Assembly: GCF_029215995.1 (NCBI RefSeq)
Contig: NZ_JAEMVB010000014.1
Span: forward strand, 1 to 49,942
DNA: 49,942 bases
Origin: Sulfurimonas sp. SAG-AH-194-L11
GTDB taxonomy: Bacteria; Campylobacterota; Campylobacteria; Campylobacterales; Sulfurimonadaceae
Direction of reading: 5' to 3'
Below the pieces are notes generated by a model. That model was not told where the DNA came from. It was given only the letters and a program-made list of their open reading frames with translations, and did no database searches. This document shows, piece by piece, positions 8,526-18,700 of this stretch. The position numbers were made by a program, and so were the translations under genes. The first letter of the stretch is position 1; each line of letters starts with the position of its first letter.

Positions 8526-8619
8526 TATGAGTCCTTTTTGGAATTTAAGTTCGCAATAATAGCTTAAAAATAATTAAAATTAAGTTAAAGGGTGGTAAAA
8601 TGGCTTAATTCGTGTGACC

Positions 8620-8696
8620 GTTCCCATGAAGCAAGCAAATAAGAGAGCAAATCCTCCCTTTGGTCTGAGTCTCTTATTTACTTGCTTCATGGAAAC
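8620..8696. repeat. Long near-perfect inverted repeat before glmM
   Basis: Two 27-base arms (8620-8646 and 8670-8696) pair at 25 of 27 positions around a 23-base loop. The 4-base word ACCG lies just outside or at the edge of each arm (8617-8620 and 8698-8701), like a short target duplication. The element lies between the predicted divergent promoters of rpsT and glmM, so neither mRNA is expected to contain it. On the plus strand the loop holds CCTCCCTTTGG, which could pair with a Shine-Dalgarno sequence. It could be a small non-coding RNA, a MITE-like remnant, or a protein site. Confidence 0.7.
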
Positions 8697-8708
8697 TACC
8701 GCTGAAAT

Positions 8709-8714
8709 TATAAT
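8709..8714 (+). promoter_or_regulatory. -10 box TATAAT for glmM
   Basis: A perfect TATAAT lies 30 bases before the proposed ATG at 8745. It is just downstream of the long inverted repeat, whose right arm would fall near the -35 position. A ribosome site (GGGGAGAAAAGG) follows. Confidence 0.55.
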
Positions 8715-8744
8715 ATTTTTTGTGAAATGGGGAGAAAAGGGATT

Positions 8745-10085
8745 ATGAAACTATTTGGAACTGATGGTGTGAGAGGTGAAGCTGGTACATTTTTGAGTGC
8801 TGAGGTTGCTATGAAGATTGCTATGGCCGCTGGAATATATCTTAAATCTAAGGCTATTACAAACAGAATACTTGTTGGTAAAGATACTCGTCGTAGTGGA
8901 TATATGATAGAGAATGCTATTGTTTGTGGTCTTACTGCTATTGGTTATGATGTGATAGAAGTTGGTCCTATGCCTACTCCTGCTATCGCATATATTACTG
9001 AAAATATGCGTTGTGATGCGGGAATAATGATATCTGCTTCACATAACTCTTTTGAAGATAATGGTATAAAATTTTTTGATGGAAGAGGAGATAAGTTCTC
9101 TTTAGAAGATGAAGCGAAGATAGAAGCTATCTATTTTGATGATGAGAAACTTAGAGAAGCTCAAGTTACAGGTAAAGAGATAGGAAAAGCAAAACGTATA
9201 GATGATGTCATAGGACGCTATATTGTGCAACTTAAAAACTCTTTTCCTGTTCATATGACACTTCAAGGAATGCGTATAGTTTTAGATACTGCTAATGGAG
9301 CAGCATATAAGGTTGGTCCAACTGTTTTAGAAGAGTTAGGTGCTGAAGTGATAATTCTTAATAATAAACCTGATGGATATAATATAAATGAGAGTTGTGG
9401 AGCTTTGTATCCTAAGGGTGTAAGTGATGCAGTTATTGAGTACCGGGCTGACTTAGGTATAGCACTTGATGGTGATGCTGATAGACTTGTAGTTGTAGAT
9501 GAACTAGGTGAAGTAGTAGATGGTGATCAGCTTATCGGTGCCTTAGGTGTACATCTTAATGAGAGAGGCTGTCTTAAAGGAAACGGTGTAGTGGCAACTG
9601 TTATGAGTAACCAAGGTCTTGGAGATTATATGCAAGACAATGGTCTAAAACTATGGCGTTCTAGTGTTGGAGACAAACATGTTTTAGAGATTATGAAACA
9701 AGAGGGTATCAACTTTGGTGGAGAGCAGAGTGGACATGTAATCATGCATGATTTTGCTAAAACTGGAGATGGACTTGTGAGTGCACTACAAGTACTTGCT
9801 CTTTTACTAGAGAAAAAAGAGCGAGCATCTAAAGTACTTCGTCCATTTAAATTATATCCTCAAAAACTTGTAAATTTACATGTAAAAAATAAAATGCCAT
9901 TAGAAAATATTGAGGGCTTAGAGCAAAAGCTTAAAGCACTTGAAGCTGAAGATATAAGACATTTAGTACGCTACTCTGGTACTGAAAATAAACTTCGTAT
10001 TTTGCTTGAGGCAAAAGATGCAAAACTTATGAACACTCGTATGGATGAAATGAGTGAGTTTTTTAGTAAAGCTTTAAATGCCTAG
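8745..10085 (+). CDS. glmM: Phosphoglucosamine mutase
   Basis: Converts glucosamine-6-phosphate to glucosamine-1-phosphate, feeding UDP-GlcNAc for peptidoglycan and lipid A. The phosphoserine loop [16 protein letters not shown] carries the catalytic Ser. The metal-binding segment [13 protein letters not shown], the sugar loop GGEQSGHVI and the phosphate loop [15 protein letters not shown] are all present. I start it at 8745 ([11 protein letters not shown]) because homologues begin exactly at this motif and the ribosome site fits. An ATG at 8727 would add six unsupported residues. lspA overlaps the 3' end by eight bases, an arrangement that implies coupled translation of two envelope enzymes. 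Confidence 0.96.
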   Translation: MKLFGTDGVRGEAGTFLSAEVAMKIAMAAGIYLKSKAITNRILVGKDTRRSGYMIENAIVCGLTAIGYDVIEVGPMPTPAIAYITENMRCDAGIMISASHNSFEDNGIKFFDGRGDKFSLEDEAKIEAIYFDDEKLREAQVTGKEIGKAKRIDDVIGRYIVQLKNSFPVHMTLQGMRIVLDTANGAAYKVGPTVLEELGAEVIILNNKPDGYNINESCGALYPKGVSDAVIEYRADLGIALDGDADRLVVVDELGEVVDGDQLIGALGVHLNERGCLKGNGVVATVMSNQGLGDYMQDNGLKLWRSSVGDKHVLEIMKQEGINFGGEQSGHVIMHDFAKTGDGLVSALQVLALLLEKKERASKVLRPFKLYPQKLVNLHVKNKMPLENIEGLEQKLKALEAEDIRHLVRYSGTENKLRILLEAKDAKLMNTRMDEMSEFFSKALNA

Positions 10086-10533
10086 TCATACTCTACGTTT
10101 AGCTGCTGTTGTATTTTTTACTCTTGCAGGTATTTTTATAATAGATCAAAATATCAAAATGCTTTTTGTTGATGGTTTTCGTTACTATACTGATTGCATA
10201 GATTTAATTTTGGTTTACAATAAAGGTGTAGCATTTTCGATGTTTAGTTTTTTAGCAGAGTATCTAAAGTATATACAGTTGGTTCTAGTTACAGCTGTTT
10301 TGGGGTATATTTTTTATCTTAATAAACTCTGTTATGCGATACCTGCAGGTTTTTTACTTGGTGGGGCTTTTTCAAACATCTATGATAGGTTTATACATGG
10401 TGGCGTTGTTGATATGGTCTATTGGCACTGTGGATTTAACTTTGCTGTCTTTAACTTTGCAGATGTAATGATAGATGTAGCAGTTATCTGGATAGTAGTT
10501 TTAAATTTTAAACCACATTTGTGTAAAAGCTAA
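10078..10533 (+). CDS. lspA: Lipoprotein signal peptidase (signal peptidase II)
   Basis: Cleaves the signal peptide from prolipoproteins in the inner membrane after the Cys is lipidated. The 151-residue protein has four hydrophobic segments and the two catalytic Asp: D112 in [11 protein letters not shown] and D129 in [12 protein letters not shown]. The conserved DQNIK and [10 protein letters not shown] segments lie near the N-terminus. The window encodes at least four candidate lipoproteins (2873, 19366, 29376, 47768), which are natural substrates. The start codon is inside the end of glmM. Confidence 0.95.
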   Translation: MPSHTLRLAAVVFFTLAGIFIIDQNIKMLFVDGFRYYTDCIDLILVYNKGVAFSMFSFLAEYLKYIQLVLVTAVLGYIFYLNKLCYAIPAGFLLGGAFSNIYDRFIHGGVVDMVYWHCGFNFAVFNFADVMIDVAVIWIVVLNFKPHLCKS

Positions 10534-10611
10534 TTAAAAGCAGTTTTTTGCTAATATACAGCAAAAGAGTAATTATAAACTCGCTTAAATAACAAAAAAT
10601 AAAGGAAATTG

Positions 10612-11904
10612 ATGGAAATCAAATCAAATAGAATCGATAGTGCTAATGCAGAAATCACTGCAACAATCTCAATGGATGAGGTAAATGCTAACCTTGAAAA
10701 AATCGCTAAAGAACTCAGTAAAACTACTAAGGTTCAAGGTTTTCGTAAAGGAAAAGTACCTGTTGCAATTGTTAAAAAACAGTACGGACAAAAATTAGTA
10801 GAAGATGCTGAAGCTGAAGCACTGCGTACAGTTATGTCTGAGGGATTAAAAGAGTTAGATATCTCTAACGATTCTTTAATGGGTGAGCCAAATATCACTA
10901 AATTTGAGAAAACAGACACTTCAATTGAGGTTGCTATTAAAATTGCAACTCGTCCGAGTATAGAGCTTGGTGATTTAACTAAGTCTGTTCCTGACTTTGA
11001 GAAACCTACTATATCTGATGAAGATGTAAATGCAAGAATCAAACAATTAGCAGAGCAAAATGCACCTTTAGTTGATATCAAGCGTAATCGTAAAATGAAA
11101 GAGGGTGACACTGCTGTTATCGACTTTGAGGGTTCTGTTGATGGCGTTGTGTTTGATGGTGGAACGGGTAAAGATCATGCACTTCTTTTAGGGTCAAACT
11201 CTTTTATCCCTGGTTTTGAAGATCAACTTATCGGTGTGAAACGTGATGAAGAGGTAGTTGTTAAAGTTACTTTCCCTGAAAATTATGGTGGAGACTTAGC
11301 GGGTAAAGATGCTGAGTTTAAAGTAAAAGTTAATCAAATTCAAGAGAAAGAAGAAGTTGAAATTAACGATGAATTAGCGAAAAAAATGATGCCAGGTGAA
11401 GAGAATGCTTCTTTAGAAGAGCTTACTAAGCAAGTTAAAATTCAACTTGAAAATGAAGCACTTGGAAAACTTTATAACGAAGACTTAAAGCCAAAACTTT
11501 TGGATACCTTAGTAGAAACTATAAGTTTTGATTTACCAGAGTTTGTTGTCGAGCAAGAGATAGATATGGCTCTGAACAAAAAAGCAGGAACGATGAGTGA
11601 AGAAGAAGTTCAAGAGCTTCGTGATTCTAAAGAAAAACTAGACACACTTCGTGAAACTTTCCGTGATGATGCTGTGAAAAGTGTAAGAGCTACATTTATA
11701 ATCGATTCTATCGCTATTGAAAAAGGTGTACAGATAGAAGAGCAAGAAGTTATGCAAACTATTTACTATGAAGCGATGCAGATGGGTCAAGATCCTCAAA
11801 AGGCATATGAGCAGTATAAAGAAGCTGGTTACCTTCCAGCTATCCAGATGTCAATGGTAGAAGATAGAGTTCTCTCAGGTCTTCTTAACGATAAGATAGC
11901 GTAA
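10612..11904 (+). CDS. tig: Trigger factor, ribosome-bound chaperone and prolyl isomerase
   Basis: Binds ribosomal protein L23 at the exit tunnel and shields new chains. The ribosome-binding signature is GFRKGKVP (residues about 44-51). A FKBP-type domain follows (DTAVIDFEGSVDG to AEFKVKVNQIQEKE), then the long helical C-terminal domain. The full length is 430 residues. I use the ATG at 10612, since AAAGGA sits eight bases before it; a TTG at 10609 is in frame but less likely. It heads the tig-clpP-GGDEF-def operon. A possible -10 (TATAAA) is at 10574-10579. Confidence 0.96.
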   Translation: MEIKSNRIDSANAEITATISMDEVNANLEKIAKELSKTTKVQGFRKGKVPVAIVKKQYGQKLVEDAEAEALRTVMSEGLKELDISNDSLMGEPNITKFEKTDTSIEVAIKIATRPSIELGDLTKSVPDFEKPTISDEDVNARIKQLAEQNAPLVDIKRNRKMKEGDTAVIDFEGSVDGVVFDGGTGKDHALLLGSNSFIPGFEDQLIGVKRDEEVVVKVTFPENYGGDLAGKDAEFKVKVNQIQEKEEVEINDELAKKMMPGEENASLEELTKQVKIQLENEALGKLYNEDLKPKLLDTLVETISFDLPEFVVEQEIDMALNKKAGTMSEEEVQELRDSKEKLDTLRETFRDDAVKSVRATFIIDSIAIEKGVQIEEQEVMQTIYYEAMQMGQDPQKAYEQYKEAGYLPAIQMSMVEDRVLSGLLNDKIA

Positions 11905-11907
11905 GTT

Positions 11908-12498
11908 ATGTCTTATATTCCATATGTAGTTGAAAAATCTGGAAGAGGAGAACGTTCTTATGACATCTTCTCTCGTTTATTAAAAGATAGAATTATAATG
12001 TTAAGTGGAGAAGTTAACGATCAAGTTGCTTCTACTATCGTGGCTCAGTTTTTATTTCTTGAAGCGGAAGATCCAGAAAAAGATATCTATTTTTACATTA
12101 ACTCTCCAGGTGGTGTTGTAACTGCTGGAATGGCTATTTTTGATACAATGAACTATATTCGTCCTGCTGTTGCTACTATCTGTATAGGTCAAGCAGCATC
12201 TATGGGTGCATTTCTTTTATGTGCTGGTGAGAAAGGTAAGCGTTATGCTCTTCCTCATGCTCGTATAATGATTCATCAGCCTTTAGGTGGTGCACAAGGG
12301 CAGGCATCTGATATTCAGATTCAAGCTGAAGAGATCCTTCGCATGAAGGGTGAGCTTAATGGTATTATCGCTGAAAATACAGGTCAAACTATTAAACAAG
12401 TTGAAAAAGATACTGATCGTGATAACTTTATGAGTGCAACCGAAGCACAAAAATATGGTATGATTGACGAAGTACTAATTAAGAACGATAAAAAGTAA
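11908..12498 (+). CDS. clpP: ATP-dependent Clp protease proteolytic subunit
   Basis: The barrel-shaped serine protease that degrades unfolded or tagged proteins with ClpX or ClpA. The catalytic Ser is in [12 protein letters not shown], the His in [12 protein letters not shown], and the Asp in the [17 protein letters not shown] segment. Length of 196 residues is standard. It begins three bases after tig. There is no strong ribosome site, so translation likely depends on tig. Trigger factor and Clp are commonly neighbours, but clpX is not present here. Confidence 0.97.
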   Translation: MSYIPYVVEKSGRGERSYDIFSRLLKDRIIMLSGEVNDQVASTIVAQFLFLEAEDPEKDIYFYINSPGGVVTAGMAIFDTMNYIRPAVATICIGQAASMGAFLLCAGEKGKRYALPHARIMIHQPLGGAQGQASDIQIQAEEILRMKGELNGIIAENTGQTIKQVEKDTDRDNFMSATEAQKYGMIDEVLIKNDKK

Positions 12499-12508
12499 GG
12501 ACAATTAC

Positions 12509-13585
12509 ATGTCAGGAACTCTTAGAAGTAGAAACCGTAGAAATATAGATGATACTATGGAAGAAACAACTACTGCTAAAGCACCTAATGGTGAAGTGCC
12601 CACTATTGAAGCACTAGGTCCGACTAGTGCTACTAGTGATATAGAAATTTATGCAAAAGAAGTCTTGCACTCTTTAATAGCAGATAACTTACCTCCAACT
12701 CCAAATAATTTTTCACTTTACTTTGATAGACTCTTAGAAGATAAAAGTGAAAATTTACGTAAACAGATACACTCAATGTTGGAACTTGAAGAGAGTAATG
12801 ATGCTGAAAATAGTATTCAGCTAGAAAAAACACTTAAGCAAGGTTTTAACTCCATAAAAGGCATTTTAGGGGCTACTGCAAATCTTTATAAAAATATGTC
12901 TTTAATGACAAAAATTCTAGATCAACGTAAAAAAGAGCTTGGCACTCATCCTGAAATTCAAGAAGCAATTGGAATTATTGCTACACTTGAGGGTGATGTA
13001 GGTAAATTAAACTCTATCTTAAAAACACAAAGTTCTCAGATGAAAACGATTTATGATGAGACTGCAAGTATTGTTAAAAAAGTAGAAAACGAAACTATTT
13101 TTGATAATCAGTTTGGTGTCTATAATAAACGTTATCTCCTTACTAAATTAGTACAAGAGATGGGACTTGTAAAAGAGTTTAAGCATACGAGTTCACTTAT
13201 TATGATAGAGCTCTCTAGAAACTTAGTTAAGAGCATAAATAACGATAAAGCAACACTACTTATGACTAGAACCATTGCTAGGTTACTTTTAAAAACATCA
13301 AGAAGAAGTGATGTCGTTGCACACTATGGAAAAGGTGTTTTTGCAATGTTACTTAAACATACAGATATAGAGAGTGCTAAAAAAGCAAGTGAGAGACTAT
13401 GTGACCTTGTTTCAAACTCAAACTTCTTTTTGGCTGACCGTGAAATACAGCTTAAAATAGCTATTGGTGTAACTAATATTGATGCTGTTTACAGTGTTGA
13501 AGAAATTGTTGTGAGTGCTATGGATGGAATTGAATTAGCATATAATAAAAAAGATGTAGACTATGCAGTCTCTTTAAGAAGTTAA
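12509..13585 (+). CDS. Degenerate GGDEF-domain protein in the clpP-def operon
   Basis: A 358-residue cytosolic protein. The first 60 residues are polar and low in order. Residues about 70-195 are helical (including a region EAIGIIATLEGDVGKLNSIL), and residues about 200-355 resemble a diguanylate cyclase fold: DNQFGVYNKRYLLTKLVQE, then LIMIELSR, then RRSDVVAHYGKGVFAMLLKHTD. The catalytic GG(D/E)EF tetrad is replaced by YGKGVF (about residues 270-276), and the metal-binding Asp of the first strand is an Glu, so it should not make cyclic di-GMP. It might bind a nucleotide or act only as an interaction module. It starts 10 bases after clpP with AAGGA before the ATG. Confidence 0.75.
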   Translation: MSGTLRSRNRRNIDDTMEETTTAKAPNGEVPTIEALGPTSATSDIEIYAKEVLHSLIADNLPPTPNNFSLYFDRLLEDKSENLRKQIHSMLELEESNDAENSIQLEKTLKQGFNSIKGILGATANLYKNMSLMTKILDQRKKELGTHPEIQEAIGIIATLEGDVGKLNSILKTQSSQMKTIYDETASIVKKVENETIFDNQFGVYNKRYLLTKLVQEMGLVKEFKHTSSLIMIELSRNLVKSINNDKATLLMTRTIARLLLKTSRRSDVVAHYGKGVFAMLLKHTDIESAKKASERLCDLVSNSNFFLADREIQLKIAIGVTNIDAVYSVEEIVVSAMDGIELAYNKKDVDYAVSLRS

Positions 13586-13591
13586 GAAGTG

Positions 13592-14107
13592 ATGAACCTA
13601 AAGATAATTGAATACCCGGATAAAAGACTACGTGTAAAATCTGAAGAAGTGAAAGTTTTTGACAAAAAGCTTCATGACCTTCTAGACGCGATGAATAAAA
13701 TTATGATAGATACCAATGGAATTGGGCTTGCCGCAATTCAAGTTGCACAGCCTGTTCGTGTACTTGTTTTAAACATACCAGAAGAAGATGGGGAACAGCC
13801 TCCTGAAAACTTATTGGAGATAATCAATCCTGTTATAAGTGATAAGAGTGGGACATTTATATACAATGAAGGTTGTTTGAGTGTTCCTACATTTTATGAA
13901 GATATAGAACGTGCAGAATTTTTAACACTTCATTTTCAAGATAGAGATGGTAATACTAAAACATTAGAAGTTGAGGGGATGTTAAGCATAGCTATTCAGC
14001 ATGAGATGGATCATTTAGAAGGTAAGTTGTTTATAGATAAACTTTCACCTTCGAGAAGACGAAAATTTGAAAAAGAGTATAAGCGTATGCTAAAAAAAAG
14101 AAAATAG
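13592..14107 (+). CDS. def: Peptide deformylase
   Basis: Removes the formyl group from the first Met of new proteins, using a metal bound by one Cys and two His. All three family motifs are visible: GIGLAAIQV, EGCLSVP (metal Cys) and HEMDHLEGKLF (two metal His and catalytic Glu). The 171 residues end in a Lys-rich tail (RRRKFEKEYKRMLKKRK). I choose ATG 13592, though the GTG at 13589 is directly before it and in frame. The gene begins six bases after the degenerate GGDEF gene, in one operon with clpP and tig. Confidence 0.97.
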   Translation: MNLKIIEYPDKRLRVKSEEVKVFDKKLHDLLDAMNKIMIDTNGIGLAAIQVAQPVRVLVLNIPEEDGEQPPENLLEIINPVISDKSGTFIYNEGCLSVPTFYEDIERAEFLTLHFQDRDGNTKTLEVEGMLSIAIQHEMDHLEGKLFIDKLSPSRRRKFEKEYKRMLKKRK

Positions 14108-14192
14108 TCTTAAAATAAGTCATAGTGTCATATTTTCTACTAAGAAAAAAAATTCTGCTATTATAAATATAATCTAAATAAAGGTTATGTTT

Positions 14193-15701
14193 ATGAAAAA
14201 AGTTTTTTGTGCTACTTATGAAGGGATAGATGCAAAAGTAGTTGAAGTTGAGAGTACTTTGACAAAGGGTTTACCCTCTTTTGGTCTTGTCGGTAAAGTA
14301 AGTATGGAGATAAATGAAGCAAAAGAGAGAGCAAAGTCTGCTCTTCTTAGTAATGATTTTAAATTTCCTCCTAAACGTATTACTATCAATTTAGCTCCTA
14401 GTGATTTAAAAAAAGAGGGAAGCCAATTTGACCTTAGCATGGCTCTTCTCATCGCTATATATGACTTAGAAGAAGAACTTGATGATTGGTTTGTGTTTGG
14501 AGAACTAGGGCTTGATGGGGCTGTCAAAGAGAATAATCAGCTCTATCCGCTACTTTTATCTTTAGCAAATCAAAACATCATCCAAAAGGCAATTGTTCCT
14601 TTTAACTCCTTAGAAAAACTTTCTAAAATTCCAAATGTATCTTTTTATGGTGTAAAAACTCTTAATGAAGCGGTTAATCTACTTCGTAATCAAGCAACAG
14701 CAACTCCAAGTATAAATAGTTCTGAAATAGAGTATCCATCTTATGAAGTTCAATCTGAAAAATATTTTTATGTAAAAGAGTATGATGAAGATTTTATAGA
14801 TGTTAAAGGGCAAGAAATAGCAAAAAGAGCAGCACTCATAGCTGCTGCAGGTTTTCACAATATAATACTTGAGGGAAGCCCTGGTTGCGGTAAGAGTATG
14901 ATAGCTAGTAGACTACGTTATATTTTACCCTCGATGAGTACACACGAGATACTCGACTTAGCAAAACTTCAGGTCCTTGATGGAAAAGAGCCACTCTTTA
15001 AGCCCCATCGAACTATGCGAAGTGTTCATCATACTTCAACAAGTGCAAGTGTTTTTGGTGGAGGAAGTCATAAGGCAAGAATTGGTGAAGTTGGACTTGC
15101 TCATAATGGTATACTGTTTTTCGATGAGCTACCTCACTTTTCTAAAAGTGTTTTAGAGTCTCTTCGTGAGCCTATGCAAGATGGAAAAATACGGATATCT
15201 AGAGTCAACTCAAAAGTTGAATATCCTGCAGATTTTCTATTTATAGGTGCGATGAATCCTTGCCCATGTGGAAACTTACTCAATGTTAGTAAAGAGTGTA
15301 GATGTAATGAGTTAGAGATACAGAGATATAAAAACAGACTCTCTGACCCTTTTTTAGATAGGATAGACCTTAATGTTGTGATGCAAAATGTATCTTCAGA
15401 TGATACACCAAGTTTGAGTTCTAAAGAGATGCATAAAAAAGTAGTGCAGACTCACATCATAAATAAAAAACGGGGACAAAAAAGTTTTAATGCAAAACTG
15501 AGTGATAAAGAGATAGAAGAGTTTTGTATTTTAGATGATGAAGCTCAAGCTACCTTAGATATGGCAACTAATCGCTTTAGTCTCTCATTTAGAAGTATTA
15601 AAAAGGTGCAAAAAGTGGCCCGCACTATTGCTGACCTAGATAAGAGTGAGATGATAAAAAAAGAGCACTTACTAGAAGCACTCTCTTATAGAAGACGTTA
15701 A
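14193..15701 (+). CDS. ComM/YifB-family Mg-chelatase-like AAA ATPase
   Basis: A 502-residue ATPase of the YifB/ComM family. ComM is a helicase promoting branch migration during natural transformation in some bacteria. The N-terminal S5-like fold (EVESTLTKGLPSFGLVGK, then KITINLAPSDLKKEGSQ-like text) is followed by the Walker A GSPGCGKSM, the Walker B ILFFDELPHF, the MNPCPCGN segment with Cys residues, and the C-terminal lid with LSFRSIKKVQKVARTIADL. I start at the ATG 14193, because the AAGG at 14181-14184 is only two bases from the ATG at 14187 but eight from this one. No comM neighbour or competence gene is here. Confidence 0.9.
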   Translation: MKKVFCATYEGIDAKVVEVESTLTKGLPSFGLVGKVSMEINEAKERAKSALLSNDFKFPPKRITINLAPSDLKKEGSQFDLSMALLIAIYDLEEELDDWFVFGELGLDGAVKENNQLYPLLLSLANQNIIQKAIVPFNSLEKLSKIPNVSFYGVKTLNEAVNLLRNQATATPSINSSEIEYPSYEVQSEKYFYVKEYDEDFIDVKGQEIAKRAALIAAAGFHNIILEGSPGCGKSMIASRLRYILPSMSTHEILDLAKLQVLDGKEPLFKPHRTMRSVHHTSTSASVFGGGSHKARIGEVGLAHNGILFFDELPHFSKSVLESLREPMQDGKIRISRVNSKVEYPADFLFIGAMNPCPCGNLLNVSKECRCNELEIQRYKNRLSDPFLDRIDLNVVMQNVSSDDTPSLSSKEMHKKVVQTHIINKKRGQKSFNAKLSDKEIEEFCILDDEAQATLDMATNRFSLSFRSIKKVQKVARTIADLDKSEMIKKEHLLEALSYRRR

Positions 15702-15713
15702 ATTTCTCTTCTA

Positions 15714-18700
15714 CTAAACATTATAGTAAGTAGCATTAGGATGGTAGACTACAAGAGCAGAAGTTGATTGTTCAGGGTGAATCTGAAAAGTCTCACTCAG
15801 TTCTATACCAAACTCTTCGGGTTTTAGTAGGTTAAAGAGTGGACGGTTTAGCTCTAAGTCCGGACACGCTGCATAACCAAAACTATAACGGCTTCCTTGG
15901 TACTTATTCATCTGTACATCTGCTAGTGTTGGTTTTTCACCCTCAGCGATGTTAAGGTCAAGACGTACCTGTTTATGGGCAATTTCTGCAAGTGCTTCAG
16001 CAAGTTCAACACCAAGACCATGAAACTGATAGTACTCAGTATAGTTACCCTCATCATAGATAAGTCTTTCAGCATCGCTAAGCTTAGGCCCAGCACTAAC
16101 ACAGCTTAATGCAATAACATCATGTCTATCACTGTGAAAGAAGTCACTTAACGCACGATGTGGTGCTTTTCTTTGACGAGGGAAAGAGAACTTCTCAACT
16201 GCATTTGCTCTTACATTTTCAAGTGAGTCACGGTTTACCTCAGCATCACTAAAGTAGCCCTCACTCTCATCAAAAATGAGTAATTCTCTATCATCACTTC
16301 TACAAGGCCAGTAACCATAAATGATAGTAGGTTCAAAAAGTTTTTCATCTAAAAACTGTTTTTTTAGTTTTTCATATGCTGGCCAGACAACTTCATCTAG
16401 CTGTTTTTGGTATGCTTCTTTCTCCATTCCCTTAGAGCTATATCCCCAACGCGATTTAAAAAGGATTTTATGATTTATCCACTCAAATGCCATCTCAATT
16501 TGCTGTTGTGTCAGCTTTATCTCGCGTCTTCCCCAAAAAGGAGGAGTAGGAACTTTTACATCACGAGTAGGCATTTTTAACTCTTCAAATGGAGGAATAA
16601 CTATCTCTTTTTTTTCTTTTTTTTCACTTTTAGGTGCATTAGGATGTAAGTTTGTATCCATATTTCCAGCTTCAATACGACTCATTGCAGTAACGCCATC
16701 AAAAGCATCTTTACAGTAAAATATTGGTCCGTCATATGCAGGACGACAATAATCATCTATAAAGTTTCTTGTCAGTGCAGCTCCACCTAAAAGTATAGGA
16801 ATAGTTATACCTTTTTCTTTAAGTGTGCTAAGATTTTCAAGCATAACTTGTGTTGATTTTACAAGTAAACCACTCATTCCTAATGCTGAGACATGACCAT
16901 CTTCCATATTTTGCAAGAATTTATCGAGGTCTACTTTAATACCGAGGTTATTTACCTTATATCCATTGTTGGAGAGGATGATATCTACAAGGTTTTTGCC
17001 AACATCATGTACGTCTCCTTTAACAGTTCCAAGTGCTAGTGTCGTGTCTACCTCTTTTTCAACTTTGGGTAAGTACGGATTGAGATGATCAACTGTCTTT
17101 TTCATCGTTTCTGCTGATTGGAGTACAAATGGAAGTTGCATCTGTCCACTTCCAAAAAGCTCTCCTACAACTTTCATCGCATCAATTAAAATCTCATTTA
17201 CGATAAGTTCTGGTTTTATGTTGTGACGAGCCTTTTCTACGAGAGGAATCATTCTATCTTTATCCCCATCCATTAAAAGTTTAGCGATTTTTTCTTCATC
17301 ACTCATAGCAAGATAGGCCTCATCTACAGCATCATTATCAACAGCTTCTTTAGTGCTAAAGTGCTCTATAAATGTGAAAAGTGCTTCTCCATTAGGTTTA
17401 CGGTTAAAGATAAGGTCATCACAAATCTCTTGCTCTTCTTTTGGAATCTTGTTAAGTGGAATAATATGTTTAACATTAATGATAACCGATGTTAGCCCTG
17501 CAGCAACACAGTGGTGTAAAAACATTGAGTTTAGATATGGTCGTGCATCTTTATCAAGTCCGAAAGAGATGTTTGAGAGTCCTAAAATAGCTCCAACTTC
17601 TGGATGCTTTTTACGAAGACCACGAATAGCTTCGATAGTGTTGATACCTGCTTCAAAGTACTCTTCATCTCCTGAACCAAGGGTAAAGGTAAGGAGGTCA
17701 AAAACTAAGTCCTCTTTTTTTAGACCGTGGCGATTTGTGGCTAAGTCTATGATTCTATCAGCAACTTTTAGCTTATCTTCTATAGTTTTAGCCATTCCTA
17801 CTTCATCGATAGTAAGACAGACTAGAGCAGCTCCATATTTTTTAGCAAGTTGGCATACAGCATCAAATTTAGGCTCACCATCTTCAAGATTAACTGAGTT
17901 GAGTATAGCTTTCCCTCCGATGTTTTTTAGCGCAGTCTCTAAGCCTTTTGTTTGTGTTGAATCTGGCATAAGAGGAAGAGCGATTTTCTGTGCATACATC
18001 CCCATGACTTCATTCATATCTTTTGTTTCATCCCGACCAGCAAAGCCAACATTGACATCGACTAAGTGAGCTCCTGCACGGACTTGTTGTTGTGCAACGG
18101 AGAGAGTTCCCTCATAATCTTCAGCAAGTAAAAGTTCACGAAAGGCTTTAGAACCCGTTGCGTTTGATCGCTCACCTATAAGAAGAGGAGCGGGTTCTTG
18201 CATAAGTTCTACAGTGTTAAAGAGTGATGCTACTGCATTTGGATGAGAACCTGTCGCAGGTTTAGGTTTTTTATCTTTGACTGCGTTGACAAGTGCACGG
18301 ATATGTTGGGGTGTTGTTCCACAGCAACCACCGAGAAAACTTACACCATCGTACTCTAAAAACTTCTCTTGTTGTACTACAAACTCATCGGGTCCCATAG
18401 GGTAGTAAGTGTAACCACCACGATTTTGAGGAAGTCCTGCATTTGCATGAACACTTATGGGCTTGTGCCAAAGTTCGGAGAGTGTTTTAACATGTTTTAA
18501 AACCTGTTCTGGACCTGTTCCACAGTTAAAGCCAAGAGAAAGAATATCAAAAGGCTCTAAAATAGTAGCGATTGTCTGTGCATCGGTACCGATAAGCATA
18601 GTTCCACTTAGCTCAATAGTCACAGAAATCATAATCGGAATTTCAACACTCTTTTGGCGGTTTGCTTCTTGACAAGAATGGAGTGCCGCTTTTATCTGAA

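Noticed and set aside
8620..8696. SRP RNA or 6S RNA as identity of the long hairpin
   Set aside because: The conserved GGAAG apical motif of SRP RNA is absent, and the large central bubble of 6S RNA is not seen.
17353..18069. 238-residue plus-strand open frame
   Set aside because: It is entirely antisense to metH, whose protein is unmistakable, and its Ser-rich text is a frame shadow.
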